Of a stretch of DNA of 64,000 bases, positions 61,863-64,000 are shown one piece after another. The notes under the pieces were generated by a model, which saw only the letters and a list, made by a program, of their open reading frames with translations, had not been told where the DNA came from and ran no database searches. A program made the position numbers and the translations under genes. How positions within the stretch are numbered: the stretch's first letter is position 1; each line of letters starts with the position of its first letter. This stretch comes from Eutreptiella sp. 'Long Island Sound 2002'. Its lineage: Eukaryota; Euglenozoa; Euglenophyceae; Eutreptiales; Eutreptiaceae. The DNA lies in the NCBI GenBank assembly GCA_964036045.1, contig OZ038381.1, positions 109,125,367 to 109,189,366 on the forward strand. The letters are read 5' to 3'.

Positions 61863-62690
61863 TATGCCGTCTTCATCGTCGTGGGGCTAGCTTCCCACCG
61901 ATAATCTTCGCAAATTTGCGGCATCGGCCTAGTTCTTGTCGCTACCGGCCCCCATTCTTGGAAAATCCCACGTCGGCGGGTCGGACCCAACCGGACCATC
62001 ATATTGGTCCGCGATGTGATCCATGACCCTCGCCACGAACTCATCCTTCTCGTACTTGCCGGTTACCAACATCTTGTCATCCCACCAATGCGGAGATGTG
62101 ACCATGGCCCGCCCCTTCTTGGCTGCCACATGGTCGTGCATCCCCATCCGCATGTAGTTGACGACGTGGTCGATCTCGGCCTGGGACAGGACGTCAATGC
62201 CATCCATTGGCTGATTCGTCCCCTCCTTGGGCTCAAACATGACCCGCATGGGCACCACCCCAACCCTACGGATGAATGCTTCATCACCCGTGGGCTGGGC
62301 TTGCGCCCCATCCACCAAGAAAGCCTTGGTACCCCACGCTTGACCCGGGGAGGGCATTGATAAACCCTTGGCGTCGATGAACAACCCCTCCTCTGGCCGG
62401 AATGACATCTCGTTCAGGGTGATGGAATCCAGCGTCCACTTGAGACCTTCCAGCGGACATCGGGTGGATGTGGATCCTATGCCGGTTATGACCAGGATCC
62501 CCTTCGCCCTATCAGCGACGATCTCCTCCACCGTACGGCTGGTATTTTCCAGGGAGCCATGCCAATACCTGGGCCCCCACTCCTTCAAACCCCAATGCCT
62601 GTGCCAGGCTGAGTCTCCTCGATGCCAATGCCTCCTACACCTCCTCAAAAGTGGGGCATCCCGGGAAGCGAAGACGTCCGTCTTCGGCGC
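61863..62690 (-). pseudogene. pol: Dam-like domain and linker of element B2
   Basis: A frameshift near 62690 relative to B1 falls just before the D-x-F-A part. The remainder keeps R-R-H-W-H-R-G-D-S-A-W, Y-W-H-G-S (in place of N-P-P-F, as in B1) and I-L-V-I-T-G-I-G-S. TAG at 61929 replaces a B1 Gln codon (CAG). A second TAG near 61887 replaces Glu. Confidence 0.75.
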
Positions 62691-63601
62691 TTCGGGTCCA
62701 GCGTCTGAATCATCCTGGCATACACCTGCGGCGCCATTCCATACTCCATGATCTGAACTCCGCGGTCTCCTCTGGACTTGGCACCCACAGCTTGCACCGC
62801 TTGGGCGATCCGATCCTCTTCCTCAGCATTCCATTGGGATGATCCGCATGCATAGTCCGTGGACAGCCATGTAAGGCATTCATCATCCTCCCGGACCAGC
62901 GTTGCACGATGGGGAAGGGCTCCAATGGCGTTTCCCACCATGAAGTCATACCCCATGATCATATCCCAATCTGTAATGTCGGCCACATAGAAGTTCCCCG
63001 ATAGAGTGCTTCTCTTTGCCAAATCGGGGCGGTTCAAGCGGTCATGCTCCCAGAATTCCAAACTGATAGTGGCCTCCAGGGTGCCACCACCCATAATCTC
63101 TCCATTGGCCACCCTCAGGCGTACCGGTCTACGGCTGGGCCGCACGGATTCCTCCTTGAACAACCCTCTCTGGACCAGGCTCACCTGGGCACCCGTATCC
63201 ACCAAAACATCCACCACCCACTCCTCTTGTCCGCACCGTATACGCACCTTCAAGTGCAACTGCCGCTCGTCACCCTGCGGTGTATGGACGACTCTCACGG
63301 CATGCAACTCTAGCACATCCGGGTGCATCAGGACTTCGAGAGTATGGTCACGGATGGTGTAGATACTGGGCTGGTCTTGCCCGTCCACGGGGCTTTCCGT
63401 GGTCGCTCCTTCTTTCTTGCCACGTCCCTTGCCCACATACACTTCCCTTGGCAGGGCGCTCCAGGGGTTGGGAGTGACAAAACTCAGTGGTTTTGGCTCT
63501 TCTGGAGCTTTCTTCGGCACCCGATGTGCCTTCGCTTTCTCTAGAATTCCACTGATTTTCCGAGGAGAGGCCTCCGGGGTCCCACTCCCGTGGGGGCTCC
63601 T
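62645..63601 (-). pseudogene. pol: Protease of element B2
   Basis: It continues in frame from the TAG at 63602. Its first start-like codon is at 63520. D-T-G-A lies near 63200, and the D-W-D-M-I-M-G-Y-D-F flap-end motif is conserved with B1. The frame runs into shifted sequence at the end. Confidence 0.85.
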
Positions 63602-64000
63602 CTAGACGTGGCCTGCCGCAGCTCCGTCCTGCTGCGATCCGCCCAGACTTTGGCCACCACGTTGCTGGGCTTTGAGTTCCTCTAACGTCCTCAACATGTC
63701 CTCAGCAACCTCCTCGATCGACCTCACGCGTCGGTCTGGGCCTGGTCCTCCACTATAGCCTTTTCCTCCGCCTTTCCCTTGGCCCTTTCCTTGGCCTTTT
63801 CCACCGTCTCCGCCCTTTGCCTTCCAATCGGCAATTCGTTGCTCCTCGGGCTTCTTGTCAGGATGGGCGGCGAAGTAGACCTTCTTGTCCGCCTCATATA
63901 CCTTGCAATGCCGGTGGTCATGTGCATGGTTGTTCCCCTTGTTGTAGCAGACCCAGCAACCGTCGTGCTGTGATCTGTACTCGCGGAATGAGAGCGTGGG
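63602..64000 (-). CDS. gag: C-terminal end of Gag of element B2 (partial)
   Basis: It ends at TAG 63602-63604 in the same GTC TAG AGG AGC context as B1. Upstream are the coiled S-I-E-E-V-A-E-D-M-L-R-T-L segment, G-K-G-Q repeats and the zinc-knuckle region near 63950. The start is outside the window. Confidence 0.8.
   Translation of the reverse strand, partial: PTLSFREYRSQHDGCWVCYNKGNNHAHDHRHCKVYEADKKVYFAAHPDKKPEEQRIADWKAKGGDGGKGQGKGQGKGGGKGYSGGPGPDRRVRSIEEVAEDMLRTLEELKAQQRGGQSLGGSQQDGAAAGHV

Larger units (their letters stand above)
55692..64000 (-). mobile_element. Element B2: decayed B-family chromovirus, incomplete at window edge
   Basis: Minus-strand relative of B1 with 3' LTR (55692-58135), polypurine tract (58136-58150), 3' untranslated region, pol (58530-63601), the conserved TAG and the end of gag. 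The 5' part lies outside the window. It inserted into element D. Its pol carries four TAG stops and one frameshift. Three of the stops differ from the B1 codon by changes at Gln, Ser and Trp positions. Confidence 0.9.

Noticed and set aside
1-64000. CRISPR arrays, bacterial operons, rRNA genes
   Set aside because: No regularly spaced identical repeats with unique spacers, no Shine-Dalgarno-organised gene strings and no rRNA motifs were seen; the tandem arrays have repeat-derived spacers.

Overview
This window is nuclear DNA of a eukaryote with a large, repeat-packed genome. The evidence is chromodomain Ty3/gypsy LTR retrotransposons, a Mutator-like DNA transposon with a 77-bp GT-AG intron, primer binding sites complementary to the 3' end of initiator-methionine tRNA, and no bacterial operon structure. 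A microalga or similar protist is my best guess, but the sequence alone does not settle it. I found no convincing conserved host gene, so almost everything legible is mobile DNA.

Layout. 1-7757: GT-rich minisatellite, then a 1463-bp block (699-2161) holding a flank, an LTR and the start of gag of element A. After it come 5.6 kb of G/T-rich, A-poor DNA with poly-T tracts and a degenerate minus-strand Pro/His/Arg-Ser-rich reading frame. 7758-9220: second copy of the 1463-bp block. 8234-19217: element A, a complete chromovirus on the + strand (533-bp LTRs, TSD GCGCG) with several in-frame stops. 20304-38261: a Mutator-like transposon (64-bp TIRs, 9-bp TSD GGGTGCGTG) carrying a transposase gene. 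It is split by element B1 (24450-37666, - strand, 2366-bp LTRs, TSD GAAG), whose gag (1036 aa) and pol (1661 aa) look intact. 39115-42139: element E, a small LTR element (438-bp LTRs, TSD CATAT) with an orphan ORF and no reverse transcriptase. 44505-51494: element C, a decayed chromovirus on the - strand. 52622-55691: element D, a relative of C on the + strand, cut off inside its protease by element B2. 55692-64000: element B2, a second, decayed B-family chromovirus on the - strand that runs off the window.

Two features recur across the retrotransposons. First, families A, B and C each carry between protease and reverse transcriptase a domain resembling Dam-type / DIRS-type adenine methyltransferases (D-x-F-A followed by N-P-P-F, degenerate in B). 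Second, in all five elements gag and pol are separated by one stop codon at or near the gag-protease junction, with pol continuing in the same frame. It is TAG followed by RGG RGC or GGG GGC in A, B1, B2 and C, and TGA in D. The stop is at the homologous residue in C and D and in identical context in B1 and B2. This suggests Gag-Pol is made by programmed stop readthrough. In family B the gag reading frame also appears to start inside the LTR and run through the primer binding site.
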